A stretch of DNA of 61,534 bases from Bacteroidales bacterium (GTDB lineage: Bacteria > Bacteroidota > Bacteroidia > Bacteroidales > F082), in assembly GCA_028277395.1 (NCBI GenBank), contig JANQGJ010000075.1, positions 1-61,534 of the forward strand, given 5' to 3'. Shown piece after piece: positions 34,284-43,387 of this stretch. The notes under the pieces are model-generated. The model ran no database searches and had not been told where the DNA came from. It worked only from the letters and a program-made list of their open reading frames with translations. A program made the position numbers and the translations under genes. The stretch's first letter is position 1. Each line of letters begins with the position of its first letter.

Positions 34284-35438
34284 TTATTTGTAGTGGAAAT
34301 AATATGTTGGTTCATAATCATGAAGCAGATCCGGATGAAATGCAAATATAAGGTCTGCCAATAGTATATGAGGTTCTAATGTTCCTTTCTCAAAGTATGA
34401 TGAACTGCGTGAGTCACAAAAAACCACCTTTCTGTTGGAGTAGGCATCAAAATTAATATAAAGGTTATTCTCTTCTCCTAACTTCTCATAGGTAAATCCA
34501 TCAGGATATGTTCCTACTATTCTCCAGAAATCAGCATTATGTGCCTTTTTATAAACAACTTCAAAATCAATGTTCATACTTCCTGATTTATCATTATCAC
34601 TCCACAGGTAATCTGCACCGGCATGATCAAGCATCCTGGCAATATAGCTTTTACCACCAGGAATAAACCATTGACCACTATAATATTTATCTGAAAAAAC
34701 TGTCGGACGATATTCAACGGATCCGGCCAGTTCCTTTAAAGAATTATATTTAAATACTATTGAATCGAATATATCCCTTGCTATATCTTCCTTATTGAAA
34801 AATAATGCAGTAAACTTGATCCATTCAGCTCTTCCCAGCGGATCTGATTCCAGAAAATCAAAAAAAGGTACCATGATTATCTCTGTAATAGCCAATGGGT
34901 GGCTTTGTGCCATATTATAAGGTGAATAAAATATTATTTCGGGGTTTACCTCAAGGGTTTTTTCCAGGAAAAAATTACCATTACTTGCCAGGCTGACAAT
35001 CTTTCCACTATTATATAAATCAATAACTTCCTGATTTTGTATATAATCTGATTCTGAAATGGCACCAACCTTATCAAGTATGTTCATTCGGCTAAATGCA
35101 CTTAACTGAGTTGCAGAAAAAACTGCGACGTTTTCAGGAACGTCAGAATACCTGATCCCTGTTTTATCCTCAATAAAAAACCCTGATTCGGTGAAATATA
35201 TTGAAGAAAGCACTTCTGATCTGTTTTTTGGATTGTAGATTACAAGTTTCGTAACACCATCATTTTCGTAAATATTAAATCCCTCGGCATAGGTAACCAA
35301 AGATTTTACATTTTCTTCAGAAAAGTACAAATCATCAATTGTAACAGTATTTTCCCTGTTATTACATGATATCAAAGTGAATATGACAACATGAATCAAA
35401 ACAAAATAAACCAGCTTTTTATGTAAGTGTACTTTCAT
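34284..35438 (-). CDS. Substrate-binding lipoprotein of the importer
   Basis: This 384 aa protein has a lipoprotein signal (HVVIFTLISCNN, acylated Cys). The body has the two-lobed periplasmic binding protein pattern of the TroA/FecB class, with the linker helix and segments such as EVNPEIIFYSPYN and YRPTVFSDKYYSGQWFIPGGKSYIARMLDHAGADYLWSD. It should deliver ligand to the permease encoded next. The ligand class (siderophore, haem, cobalamin) cannot be decided. There is no cobalamin riboswitch: the divergent gap to the next gene is only 117 bases. Confidence 0.9.
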   Translation of the reverse strand: MKVHLHKKLVYFVLIHVVIFTLISCNNRENTVTIDDLYFSEENVKSLVTYAEGFNIYENDGVTKLVIYNPKNRSEVLSSIYFTESGFFIEDKTGIRYSDVPENVAVFSATQLSAFSRMNILDKVGAISESDYIQNQEVIDLYNSGKIVSLASNGNFFLEKTLEVNPEIIFYSPYNMAQSHPLAITEIIMVPFFDFLESDPLGRAEWIKFTALFFNKEDIARDIFDSIVFKYNSLKELAGSVEYRPTVFSDKYYSGQWFIPGGKSYIARMLDHAGADYLWSDNDKSGSMNIDFEVVYKKAHNADFWRIVGTYPDGFTYEKLGEENNLYINFDAYSNRKVVFCDSRSSSYFEKGTLEPHILLADLIFAFHPDLLHDYEPTYYFHYK

Positions 35439-35455
35439 ACTTAAAAATTAGTATG

Positions 35456-35463
35456 CAAATGTA
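35456..35463 (-). promoter_or_regulatory. -7 element of the importer operon
   Basis: Reads TACATTTG on the minus strand, 17 bases upstream of the ATG at 35438; leader very short. Confidence 0.5.
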
Positions 35464-35515
35464 AGTAATTGTTGTTCTTTTTATGATATCATGTGCAATA
35501 CTTCATTCAAATTGC

Positions 35516-35523
35516 TAACTTTG
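35516..35523 (+). promoter_or_regulatory. -7 element of the C26 lipoprotein operon
   Basis: TAACTTTG matches TAnnTTTG and lies 32 bases upstream of the ATG at 35556, downstream of the earlier in-frame ATG at 35493, which it rules out. Confidence 0.5.
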
Positions 35524-35555
35524 ATTTTAATATTCCAGTAATATTATTCAGAATT

Positions 35556-36350
35556 ATGCAGTTTCTAAATCAAGTAATAATAGTTCTATTAGTAGCTCTT
35601 TCATCATGTTGCACAGGCACTTATGATGATACTGTAAAAATTGCTATTTCCAGGGAGAAGTCCAATGAAAGCAATACAAAATATGCTGACTGGTTATTGA
35701 GATATGACCCAAGTATTGAATACAGTATAATGTACTCTCTTGGAATTGACTCTGCATTATCTGTACTTTCGGTCAGTGACGGATTATTATTAACTGGTGG
35801 TGAGGATGTTTATCCTGAATATTATGGCAAAATAGAAGATACCAATCGATGTGGAACGTTTAACTTGTATCGCGACAGCCTTGAAATGGCATTAATTAAG
35901 ATGGCAATTGATTTGAACATTCCCATATTCGGAGTATGTCGTGGTGAACAAATTCTTAATATTTTTAGCGGAGGAACTCTTTATATTGATATCCCTGATG
36001 ATTACGACACTACTGTTAAACATCGGTTACCTGGTTATGTAAGGGTTAAACATAATGTGAAACTTGTTAAAGGTTCACAGTTAAGGAAGATTTGCAATGG
36101 TATAAAATCGGGAGATGTTGTATCAAATCATCATCAGGGAATCGAGAAGTTGGGTAACGGACTGATTATTTCAGCATACTCAGATGATGGGTTACCGGAA
36201 GCAATTGAATGGGATAAAAATCAATCACATCCTTATCTTATGGCAGTGCAGTGGCATCCTGAAACAATGGATACTCTGGATAATCTTTCTGCTCCACTGG
36301 CGAAAAGCTTTTTAATGGCCGCAACGGAATTTTCGAAAAATAAACATTAA
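35556..36350 (+). CDS. Exported class I glutamine amidotransferase-like (C26) lipoprotein
   Basis: From the ATG at 35556 the protein is 264 aa with a lipoprotein signal (MQFLNQVIIVLLVALSSC). The frame also opens at 35493, but a TAnnTTTG element at 35516-35523 lies inside that extension. The body is a gamma-glutamyl-GABA hydrolase/peptidase C26 domain with nucleophile Cys128 in FGVCRGEQ, SNHHQGIEKL and the His234-Pro-Glu236 dyad in QWHPETMD. Members hydrolyse gamma-glutamyl amides. Most (PuuD) are cytoplasmic; the lipid anchor here places it outside the inner membrane. It is followed by an epimerase-like gene and an exported AsnB-family gene in the same direction. Confidence 0.92.
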   Translation: MQFLNQVIIVLLVALSSCCTGTYDDTVKIAISREKSNESNTKYADWLLRYDPSIEYSIMYSLGIDSALSVLSVSDGLLLTGGEDVYPEYYGKIEDTNRCGTFNLYRDSLEMALIKMAIDLNIPIFGVCRGEQILNIFSGGTLYIDIPDDYDTTVKHRLPGYVRVKHNVKLVKGSQLRKICNGIKSGDVVSNHHQGIEKLGNGLIISAYSDDGLPEAIEWDKNQSHPYLMAVQWHPETMDTLDNLSAPLAKSFLMAATEFSKNKH

Positions 36351-36372
36351 TTATTTGATAGTCATGTAAAAG

Positions 36373-37335
36373 ATGGATAGAAATTATAAAAAGATACTTA
36401 TAACGGGTAGTTCAAGTTATGTTGGCTATTACCTGATCAAAAAACTACTTCAACATCCTGATTTTGACATTGTTGCTACATTTAGAGAAAATAAAGGAGA
36501 TCATGAAAAAAATGATCGAATAATATTTGAATACGCAGACCTGATGAAGCCAGAATCTTATGATCCTCTATTTCAAAAACACCAACCTGATTATGTAATC
36601 CATCTTGCAGCACTAACAAGGGTAAAAGATGGTGAAAATCTTCCGGTCAATGCTGTTATATCTAACTATGAAGCTTCAAAACACATCATTGATCTTTCAA
36701 TCAGTTCGGGTGTTAAAACTATCATAACAACATCATCGAACCTTGCCCAGGATTCGGTTTCAGTAGTGGGAATCACAAAATATCTGACGGAACAATATGT
36801 TTGTGATCTTGAAACGAAAAAAACAACTGTTGTTTCACTTCGAATGCCAAATGTTATTGACAGTAATGGTTCCGTAACCAATATATTCAGAGATCAAATA
36901 AAAAATAATCAAACGGTAACTATAACACATCCTGACATGTGCAGAATGTTTGTTTCCGGCAGCCGATCAGCAGAGTTACTTTTCTTTATCCTACTTAATC
37001 CGGTAAATAAAGCTGTTTATGTTTCAACTGATGAACCGGTTAAAATACTTGATCTGGCTAAGTCAATGATAGTTGAATCCGGTAAGGACCTCCAAATTGA
37101 ATATATAGGTATAAAACCGGGAGAGAAAATTGTAGAAAAGAGTTTCACTGAAGATCAAACTATTCGAACAAAACTACCCGGATTAGGAATTATTAAGAAC
37201 TCTATCGGCAATAAAAAACAGGTATTGGAGGTTATTGATATACTAAATGAAAGAGAGGAGCTGCTGTTATCTGATAAAATTCAGAGTATATTTGCTGTGG
37301 TAAAATCCAAATTTGAGTGTACTAAAGAAACATGA
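36373..37335 (+). CDS. NAD-dependent epimerase/dehydratase-like protein lacking catalytic Tyr
   Basis: This 320 aa protein is an extended SDR with the cofactor loop TGSSSYVGYYL and the QPDYVIHLAALTRV segment, recalling RmlD/NAD-dependent epimerases. In the expected YxxxK active-site motif the Lys is present (Lys136 in VGITKYLTEQ) but the Tyr position is Val132. Normal reductive or epimerase chemistry is therefore unlikely without another acid-base. It is cytoplasmic. It lies 22 bases after the C26 gene and overlaps the following AsnB-family gene by 4 bases, implying translational coupling. Confidence 0.85.
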   Translation: MDRNYKKILITGSSSYVGYYLIKKLLQHPDFDIVATFRENKGDHEKNDRIIFEYADLMKPESYDPLFQKHQPDYVIHLAALTRVKDGENLPVNAVISNYEASKHIIDLSISSGVKTIITTSSNLAQDSVSVVGITKYLTEQYVCDLETKKTTVVSLRMPNVIDSNGSVTNIFRDQIKNNQTVTITHPDMCRMFVSGSRSAELLFFILLNPVNKAVYVSTDEPVKILDLAKSMIVESGKDLQIEYIGIKPGEKIVEKSFTEDQTIRTKLPGLGIIKNSIGNKKQVLEVIDILNEREELLLSDKIQSIFAVVKSKFECTKET

Positions 37336-38600
37336 AGAAATTATACTTTATATTAATATTAATATTAACTCTGTCTACACTGGGATCAAGAGCAGCATGG
37401 CTTCTGATTCCAATGGATGAGGCTCAGAAAAATCACTTAAAATCGTACGGTATTGCCTATTGGATACTGGAACAGGGAGTAGAATTGGAATGGTTGTTAA
37501 ATTATCGTGGAGGAAGCTATCTTGCACCTTATCACGAAACTTTTGAAAACGAGTGCATAATCAGGGGTGTGAGTTCACAGGTAATTACTGATGTTCAGGC
37601 TTCTTCCATAAAACAACAGATACTGCAACCTGATGTAAATATGGATATTATTGAGTTGCAGAAGGTTCCAAGAATCGCTGTTTATTCACCAAAAAATAAA
37701 CAACCATGGGATGATGCTGTTACACTTGCACTTACATATGCAGAAATTCCATACGATATTGTATATGACCATGAAGTTATGAGTGGTATGCTGCCCACAT
37801 ATGACTGGCTGCATCTTCATCATGAAGATTTTACCGGACAATATGGAAAATTCTGGGCCCACTACAGAAGTTACCCGTGGTATAAAGAAGATGTTGCAGC
37901 TAATGAAAAAATAGCCAAAGAACTTGGATTCGAAAAGGTATCTGAACTTAAGCTCGCCGTAACAAAAAAAATACGTGATTTTGTGTTGGGCGGAGGGTAT
38001 CTGTTCGCAATGTGCTCTGCAACTGATAGTTACGATGTAGCATTGGCGGCAAGTGAGGTTGACATATGCGATGTAATGTTTGATGGTGATGCGATTGAAC
38101 CAAATGCGCAACAAAAGCTTGATTATGACAATTGCATGGTTTTTAAAGACTTTACAATTGTTCAAAATCCTGCCAGATATGAGATATCTGATATTGATGT
38201 AACTGAAACCAGACCGAAATCAATACGCGAACATAATGATTACTTCATGTTATTTGAATTTTCTGCCAAATGGGACCATATACCCACGATATTATGTCAG
38301 AACCATGAGAGATTAATAAAAGGTTTTATGGGACAGACTACGGCATTTAATAAAAATCTGATCCAGTCAAATGTTGTGATAATGGGAGAAAATAAAGCTG
38401 CTAATGAAGCAAGATATATTCACGGTGAATTTGGAAAAGGCTTTTGGACTTTTTACGGAGGTCATGATCCTGAAGATTACCAGCACAGAATAGGTGATCC
38501 TCAAACCGATCTCAATCTTCATCCCAACTCTCCTGGATACAGACTTATACTGAATAATGTATTGTTTCCTGCGGCTAAGAAGAAAAAAAGAAAGACCTAG
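37332..38600 (+). CDS. Exported 'asparagine synthetase B' family protein
   Basis: This 422 aa protein has a signal peptide (MKKLYFILILILTLSTLGSRA) and matches the Bacteroidota family named asparagine synthetase B by annotation history (AAWLLIPMDEAQKNHLKSYGIAYWIL near the mature N-terminus, GEFGKGFWTFYGGHDPEDYQH near the C-terminus). The sequence lacks the PP-loop synthetase domain of real AsnB and is exported, so the name is misleading. The middle (residues about 120-260, RIAVYSPKNKQPWDDAVTLAL and VLGGGYLFAMCSATDSYDV) has the pattern of a class I amidotransferase/ThuA-like flavodoxin fold. The operon links it to an exported C26 hydrolase. Confidence 0.85.
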   Translation: MKKLYFILILILTLSTLGSRAAWLLIPMDEAQKNHLKSYGIAYWILEQGVELEWLLNYRGGSYLAPYHETFENECIIRGVSSQVITDVQASSIKQQILQPDVNMDIIELQKVPRIAVYSPKNKQPWDDAVTLALTYAEIPYDIVYDHEVMSGMLPTYDWLHLHHEDFTGQYGKFWAHYRSYPWYKEDVAANEKIAKELGFEKVSELKLAVTKKIRDFVLGGGYLFAMCSATDSYDVALAASEVDICDVMFDGDAIEPNAQQKLDYDNCMVFKDFTIVQNPARYEISDIDVTETRPKSIREHNDYFMLFEFSAKWDHIPTILCQNHERLIKGFMGQTTAFNKNLIQSNVVIMGENKAANEARYIHGEFGKGFWTFYGGHDPEDYQHRIGDPQTDLNLHPNSPGYRLILNNVLFPAAKKKKRKT

Positions 38601-38704
38601 AACTACCTTTTCACTGTTATTTAATATTCAATAAACATTTACTATAAGTTTCTTACATATGATATAAATCATCTGCCTTTCTTGACTTTTAATCATATTT
38701 TTTG

Positions 38705-38712
38705 TAAATTTG
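38705..38712 (+). promoter_or_regulatory. Promoter of the zinc-ribbon gene
   Basis: TAAATTTG (-7) is preceded by CTTG at 38681-38684 with a 20-base spacing, a good fit to the Bacteroidota TTTG-N~20-TAnnTTTG promoter. ATG follows at 38754. Confidence 0.6.
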
Positions 38713-38753
38713 GGGTAATGAGAATTTATCTATTAACTTTAATATAAAAAACT

Positions 38754-39161
38754 ATGACGAAAAAAGTAGCTTTAAATGTAAAATGTCCAATGTGCGATAC
38801 CAGCCTGATGGACGACAAACATCTTATTACAGGTCATCCCAGTATCAAACTTAATATTGTAACTGTCCGTGACAGGGGAACAATACGATTATGTTCAGTT
38901 TACGGATGCTATGATCATGAAAGCGATATTGAGATAGTAGATGGTGAAATAGCTAACTTTTTCTGTCCTCATTGCAACAAAGATCTGAAAAGCAATGATG
39001 AATGTGATTCACCTGATTGCAATGCTCCTATGATCCCGTTAAATATTGCTCTTGGCGGAAAAGTTTACATTTGTTCAAGAAGTGGATGTACAATGCATTT
39101 CGTAGCATTTGAAGATCTGGACACCCAAATCCGAAAATTTTACCATGAATACGGATTCTAA
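38754..39161 (+). CDS. Ten-cysteine zinc-ribbon protein
   Basis: This 135 aa soluble protein has five paired-Cys motifs in order: CPMC, CSVYGC, CPHC, CDSPDC and CSRSGC. They fit two or more zinc-ribbon or treble-clef modules (two halves with CxxC plus Cx4C knuckles). It contains a basic helix near residue 55 and an acidic C-terminal tail. I do not recognise the family. It is a single-gene unit with a good promoter and moderate start context (ATG preceded by AT-rich leader). Binding to nucleic acid or a metal-storage role are both possible. Confidence 0.8.
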   Translation: MTKKVALNVKCPMCDTSLMDDKHLITGHPSIKLNIVTVRDRGTIRLCSVYGCYDHESDIEIVDGEIANFFCPHCNKDLKSNDECDSPDCNAPMIPLNIALGGKVYICSRSGCTMHFVAFEDLDTQIRKFYHEYGF

Positions 39162-39690
39162 ATAACGATACCGAAATCTGTATTTTTCGGAATATAAATT
39201 TGTATGAATCATAGATTTGAATAATTCTGTTAATGCAGGGTTATTCGAACATTAGCACGGAATAAAACTATTGCGTATTGACAAAATTCAACAATATTGA
39301 TCGTATAACTTATATCATTTGTAACTAAAATCCTCTTTTATGGCCTAAAATGTAACGATTGTTACAAATTTATTTCCCACCGCTCTATCCGGTCATTTTT
39401 AGTTTATCCCGATACTTTGTAACTATAATATTTTACCGGGAATAAAGTCGGTATTTCATCATTTACTGCTTATTTTTGAGTCGATTATGTGAACATCTGC
39501 AGCATGCTTCATAATACAGATGTTTCAGTAATTTGAACCTGATCATGGGAGATGTTCAAAATATTTTTGCTCTTGTTAGTCCCCATATGTGAAAAAAAAA
39601 TCCAATATTTGAAGGTATTAATCTTCACATACCCCGTAAACAATATTTGTTATTTTTACCAAAACTAACTTTTAATTATTTAAAGAAATT
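39162..39690. other. Long intergenic region with a palindrome
   Basis: No gene is visible in 529 bases. The region has a terminator-like CCGAAA/TTTCGG hairpin near 39169-39190, the perfect inverted repeat TGTAAC-GATT-GTTACA at 39351-39366, and an imperfect repeat TTTGTAACTAAAAT/TTTGTAACTATAAT near 39318 and 39415. Confidence 0.5.
39351..39366. promoter_or_regulatory. Palindrome TGTAAC-N4-GTTACA
   Basis: This is a perfect 6 bp inverted repeat about 325 bases upstream of the M1 peptidase gene. It may be a regulator binding site, with nearby related TTTGTAACT half-sites. Function unproven. Confidence 0.4.
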
Positions 39691-41586
39691 ATGAAAAACC
39701 TGACACCGGTTATTGTTACTTTATTGATGTTAATGTATAGCGCTGTTCTCACTGGACAAACAAGCATTAAAATGCCTCTTGAGATTGCAAAAGCTTATCA
39801 AAATGGAACACGGTCGAGTGATGGAAAACCTGGTCCGAATTATTGGCAAAACTACTCTGATTATAAAATAGATGCCTATCTTTTAACTAATGAAAGTAAA
39901 CTCACAGGCTCTGAGACAATCATTTATCATAATAACAGCAGAGACAGCTTGAATAGTATTGTAATTAGATTATATCCCGATTTCTATAAAAAAGGAAATG
40001 CCAGATCATGGACAATCGGTAATAACGACCTTACTGATGGCACAATTATTTCAAAGTTTGAAATAAATGGGAAAAAACTGGATATTGAAAACAGAAAAAA
40101 TGCAAGAAGAACAGCAACGAACCTAATAGTTTATCTTGAAAATCCAATTAAACCTGGTGATTCTGCAAGAATTGAAATTGACTGGGAGATGATGATACCT
40201 CGTAAGGCCTGGGCAAGAATGGGTAATTATGGAAATGACAGATTTTTCCTGGCATACTGGTACCCACAGGTTGCAGTATATGATGATATTGACGGATGGG
40301 ATAAAATAGAATATTATGGTACCGTTGAATTCTATAATGACTTCAATAATTACGATGTAACAATAACAACTCCCCCAGGATTTACAGTCTGGGCTACCGG
40401 AGATTTGATGAATATGAATGAAATCTATCAGACTACGGTTATTGATAATTACAAAAAAGCTTCATCCTATGAAGAAGTTGTGAATATTTTCTCAGTAGAA
40501 GATTGTGAAAACAACAGGGTACTAAAATCCGATAAATCAAATAGCTGGCACTTTATAGCCAGTAATATTCCTGATTTCACATTTGGGGTATCAAAATATT
40601 CAAATTGGGATGGGTGTTCAGTTATTGCTGATAAAGTAACCGGCAGAAGAGTAACAATTGATGTCGTTTACCCTGATTCTGTTGATTCATTTGACGAAGG
40701 AGCTTTTTATTCACGGGAAAGTGTAAAATTTATGATTGACAGTCTTCCTGGTTATCCATTTCCATATTCGCATATTACTTCATTTTGCAATGGACGAAAA
40801 AGAGGTGGAATGGAATCTCCAATGATGGTAAATGAGGGGGATCCTGCAGATGAAGGGTCAGCTATCGGGTTGATCTTCCACGAAATACTTCACTCATACT
40901 TTCCTTTTTATATGGGAACAAATGAAAGAAAATATTCATGGATGGATGAAGGTTGGGCAACCTGGCTTGTATATGGTATAATGGACGAGCTAAAACCTGA
41001 CTATAACTACTTTGAAAGGATTTCAGGAGATTTTGAGAACTTAAGTGGTAAAGAAAAGGAAATCCCGTTGATATATTTATCGTACCAGATTTCAGATTAT
41101 CCTTCCTACAGGGTACATTCGTACAACAGGTCATCCATGGCATATGCATATCTTCGCGATGCAATAGGTGATGATATGTTTAAAACAGCATTACACCATT
41201 ATATGGACAGATGGAATGGTAAACATCCAATTCCTTATGATTTTTTCAACACTTTTGAGGATGTTACAGGACAGGATCTTGGCTGGTTTATCCAACCCTG
41301 GTTTTTCAACAGGGATTATGCTGATCTTGGTATCAAAAAAGTTACTTTTGACAACAAGATTGTTGTTGAAAATAACGGAGGGCTGCCTTTGCCAGTTGTT
41401 ATTAATTGTACTTATTCTGATGGTACTGAAACCGATTTTTACAGAAGTACATCTGTATGGAGTAATTATGACAAAGCGATTGTGATACAGGCTGACCCTG
41501 ATAAGTTTTTAAAATCAGTTACATTGGGTAACAATAAAATTCCGGATGTGATAAGCGAAAATAACCAAATTGTAATTTCAGAATAA
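39691..41586 (+). CDS. Exported M1 family metallopeptidase
   Basis: This 631 aa protein has a signal peptide (MKNLTPVIVTLLMLMYSAVLTGQ) and the M1 catalytic core: the aminopeptidase motif GGMESP and the zinc site H397-E398-I-L-H401 with E420 18 residues later (HEILH...MDEGW). The N-terminal beta domain (EIAKAYQNGTRSSDGKPGPNYWQNYSDYKIDAYLL) is typical of exported M1 enzymes of Bacteroidota. It should be a zinc aminopeptidase acting in the periplasm or at the surface. It is followed 55 bases later by a T9SS subtilisin gene. Confidence 0.93.
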   Translation: MKNLTPVIVTLLMLMYSAVLTGQTSIKMPLEIAKAYQNGTRSSDGKPGPNYWQNYSDYKIDAYLLTNESKLTGSETIIYHNNSRDSLNSIVIRLYPDFYKKGNARSWTIGNNDLTDGTIISKFEINGKKLDIENRKNARRTATNLIVYLENPIKPGDSARIEIDWEMMIPRKAWARMGNYGNDRFFLAYWYPQVAVYDDIDGWDKIEYYGTVEFYNDFNNYDVTITTPPGFTVWATGDLMNMNEIYQTTVIDNYKKASSYEEVVNIFSVEDCENNRVLKSDKSNSWHFIASNIPDFTFGVSKYSNWDGCSVIADKVTGRRVTIDVVYPDSVDSFDEGAFYSRESVKFMIDSLPGYPFPYSHITSFCNGRKRGGMESPMMVNEGDPADEGSAIGLIFHEILHSYFPFYMGTNERKYSWMDEGWATWLVYGIMDELKPDYNYFERISGDFENLSGKEKEIPLIYLSYQISDYPSYRVHSYNRSSMAYAYLRDAIGDDMFKTALHHYMDRWNGKHPIPYDFFNTFEDVTGQDLGWFIQPWFFNRDYADLGIKKVTFDNKIVVENNGGLPLPVVINCTYSDGTETDFYRSTSVWSNYDKAIVIQADPDKFLKSVTLGNNKIPDVISENNQIVISE

Positions 41587-41641
41587 TAGTGCAACTCAAA
41601 CAATACATCTTTTGTCAATTTAACAGCGAAAACAATATCGT

Positions 41642-43294
41642 ATGAAATTAAAACTACTCACTATACTAATAATAGGATTAATATTATCTTCAAATGCACA
41701 GGTTGGACCTGACAGGTACTATATTCAATTCACGGATAAAAACGATTCACCATACTCAATAGACAATCCTGGTGAATACCTTACACAAAGAGCATTAGAC
41801 AGAAGAACAAGACAAGGAATAGAGATTACAGAAAATGATATACCGGTAAACCAGGCATACATTGAGGGTGTAAGATCATTTGGAGTAGAAATTCTTAATC
41901 CAACAAAGTGGTTAAACGGAGTTACGGTTTATACTGAAGATCCTTCATTAATATCTCAAATTGAGGCATTACCGTATGTAAGTGGATCGATGAAAGTTGG
42001 GTCAGCAACTTTCTCAGATGAAAGTAAATTCAAAGAGGTTATAACCAATAATAATGATCATGTTAACACGAAAAGCGTAACAACTCTGGATTATGGCGCA
42101 AGTTACAACCAGATAGAACAGATAAATGGTATCCCGTTGCATGAGCAGGGTTTTACCGGAGAAGGGATGGTTATTGCTGTTCTTGATGCAGGTTTTTATG
42201 GGGTGGTTGAACATCCTGTTTTTGAACATCTGTGGAATAACGATATGATACTGGGGACAAAGGATTTTGTATATCCTGGAGGAGATGTATTTATCGGGAG
42301 CCAACATGGTAAAAGCGTACTTTCCTGTATGGCAGCCAATTTATCAGGATCAATGGTAGGCACTTCTCCAGGTGCAGAATACTGGCTTCTAAGATCGGAA
42401 CAGGATCCAGGGGGTGAAAACATTATTGAAGAATTTCACTGGGTATCAGCAGCCGAATTTGCTGATAGTGTGGGAGCAGATATAATAAACAGTTCCCTTA
42501 GTTATTTTGAATTTGATACCGCTTCATCACAATTGAACCACAAATATGAAGATCTGGACGGGAATACTGCCATTGTAACCATTGGTGCAGATATCGCAGC
42601 TTCTAAAGGAATAGCTGTTTGCAACAGTGCAGGGAATTCCGGTTCATATATAGGTGCACCTGCAGACGGTGACAGCGTACTAACAGTTGGAGCCGTTAAT
42701 TCAAACGGTATCAGAGCAGGGTTTAGTTCTTATGGACCAACGGCAGATGGTAGAATAAAGCCTAATGTTATGGCACAGGGACAAGGTACTGCTGTTGCCT
42801 TAGATACTATTTCTATTGGATTTAGGAATGGAACATCTTTTTCATCACCGGTAATTGCAGGAATGATAGCTTGTTTATGGCAATCTTATCCAGAAATGAC
42901 AGCAAAGGAAGTTCTACAGTCAGTAATGGAAAGTGGTTCGACAGCAGCTACACCAGATACTTTAATGGGATGGGGAATACCTGATTTTTACAGGGCCGAT
43001 TCAATACTAACGTCAATCAGACCACCAGTTCAATCTGGCAACCTGGCAAGTGCAAGCCCAAACCCATGTCGTGACTTTTTACAAATCGAACTAAATACAG
43101 ATAGTGCGGAAACAGTAAATATTAGTATTATAAGCATAACAGGTTCAATTGTTTATAATGAAAAGTTTATACTTTCAAATAACGAAAAAGAAATCCGTCT
43201 GACCCAAGGAATCAATAGCTTAACAAAGGGCACCTATTTCCTTAAAGTTGAGGCTTCTAACAGGTCGGAGGTAATAAAAATAATAAAAGGTTAG
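41642..43294 (+). CDS. T9SS-sorted S8 serine peptidase
   Basis: This 550 aa subtilisin-like protein has a signal peptide (MKLKLLTILIIGLILSSNA), an inhibitor-like N-terminal region, then the catalytic domain with D182 (VLDAG), H222 (GSQHGKS), N332 (SAGNSGS) and S399 (NGTSFSSP). The C-terminal about 80 residues form a type A T9SS sorting domain (ASPNPCRDFLQIEL, then LTKGTYFLKVEASNRSEVIKIIKG). It should be a surface-associated or released protease. It lies just downstream of an M1 peptidase gene, so the two may be used together for extracellular peptide degradation. Confidence 0.94.
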   Translation: MKLKLLTILIIGLILSSNAQVGPDRYYIQFTDKNDSPYSIDNPGEYLTQRALDRRTRQGIEITENDIPVNQAYIEGVRSFGVEILNPTKWLNGVTVYTEDPSLISQIEALPYVSGSMKVGSATFSDESKFKEVITNNNDHVNTKSVTTLDYGASYNQIEQINGIPLHEQGFTGEGMVIAVLDAGFYGVVEHPVFEHLWNNDMILGTKDFVYPGGDVFIGSQHGKSVLSCMAANLSGSMVGTSPGAEYWLLRSEQDPGGENIIEEFHWVSAAEFADSVGADIINSSLSYFEFDTASSQLNHKYEDLDGNTAIVTIGADIAASKGIAVCNSAGNSGSYIGAPADGDSVLTVGAVNSNGIRAGFSSYGPTADGRIKPNVMAQGQGTAVALDTISIGFRNGTSFSSPVIAGMIACLWQSYPEMTAKEVLQSVMESGSTAATPDTLMGWGIPDFYRADSILTSIRPPVQSGNLASASPNPCRDFLQIELNTDSAETVNISIISITGSIVYNEKFILSNNEKEIRLTQGINSLTKGTYFLKVEASNRSEVIKIIKG

Positions 43295-43358
43295 AAATTA
43301 ACTATTTAAGAATTATTTAACGTATAAAAAACATTAATGGTTATAGTGTGATTTTATG

Positions 43359-43387
43359 TTATCAACAAATAATAGTATTTATCAACA
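43359..43387. promoter_or_regulatory. Two DnaA-box-like 9-mers, 20 bp apart
   Basis: TTATCAACA occurs at 43359-43367 and 43379-43387 in the same orientation, exactly 20 bases apart (two helical turns). It differs from TTATCCACA in one base. A degenerate copy, TTATACAAG, follows at 43401-43409. The surrounding 200 bases are very AT-rich and lie upstream of DUF3276-parA-parB. Confidence 0.45.

Noticed and set aside
35439..35555. Cobalamin or other riboswitch upstream of the FecCD-type importer
   Set aside because: The gap is only 117 bases and shared by two promoters, too short for such a riboswitch.
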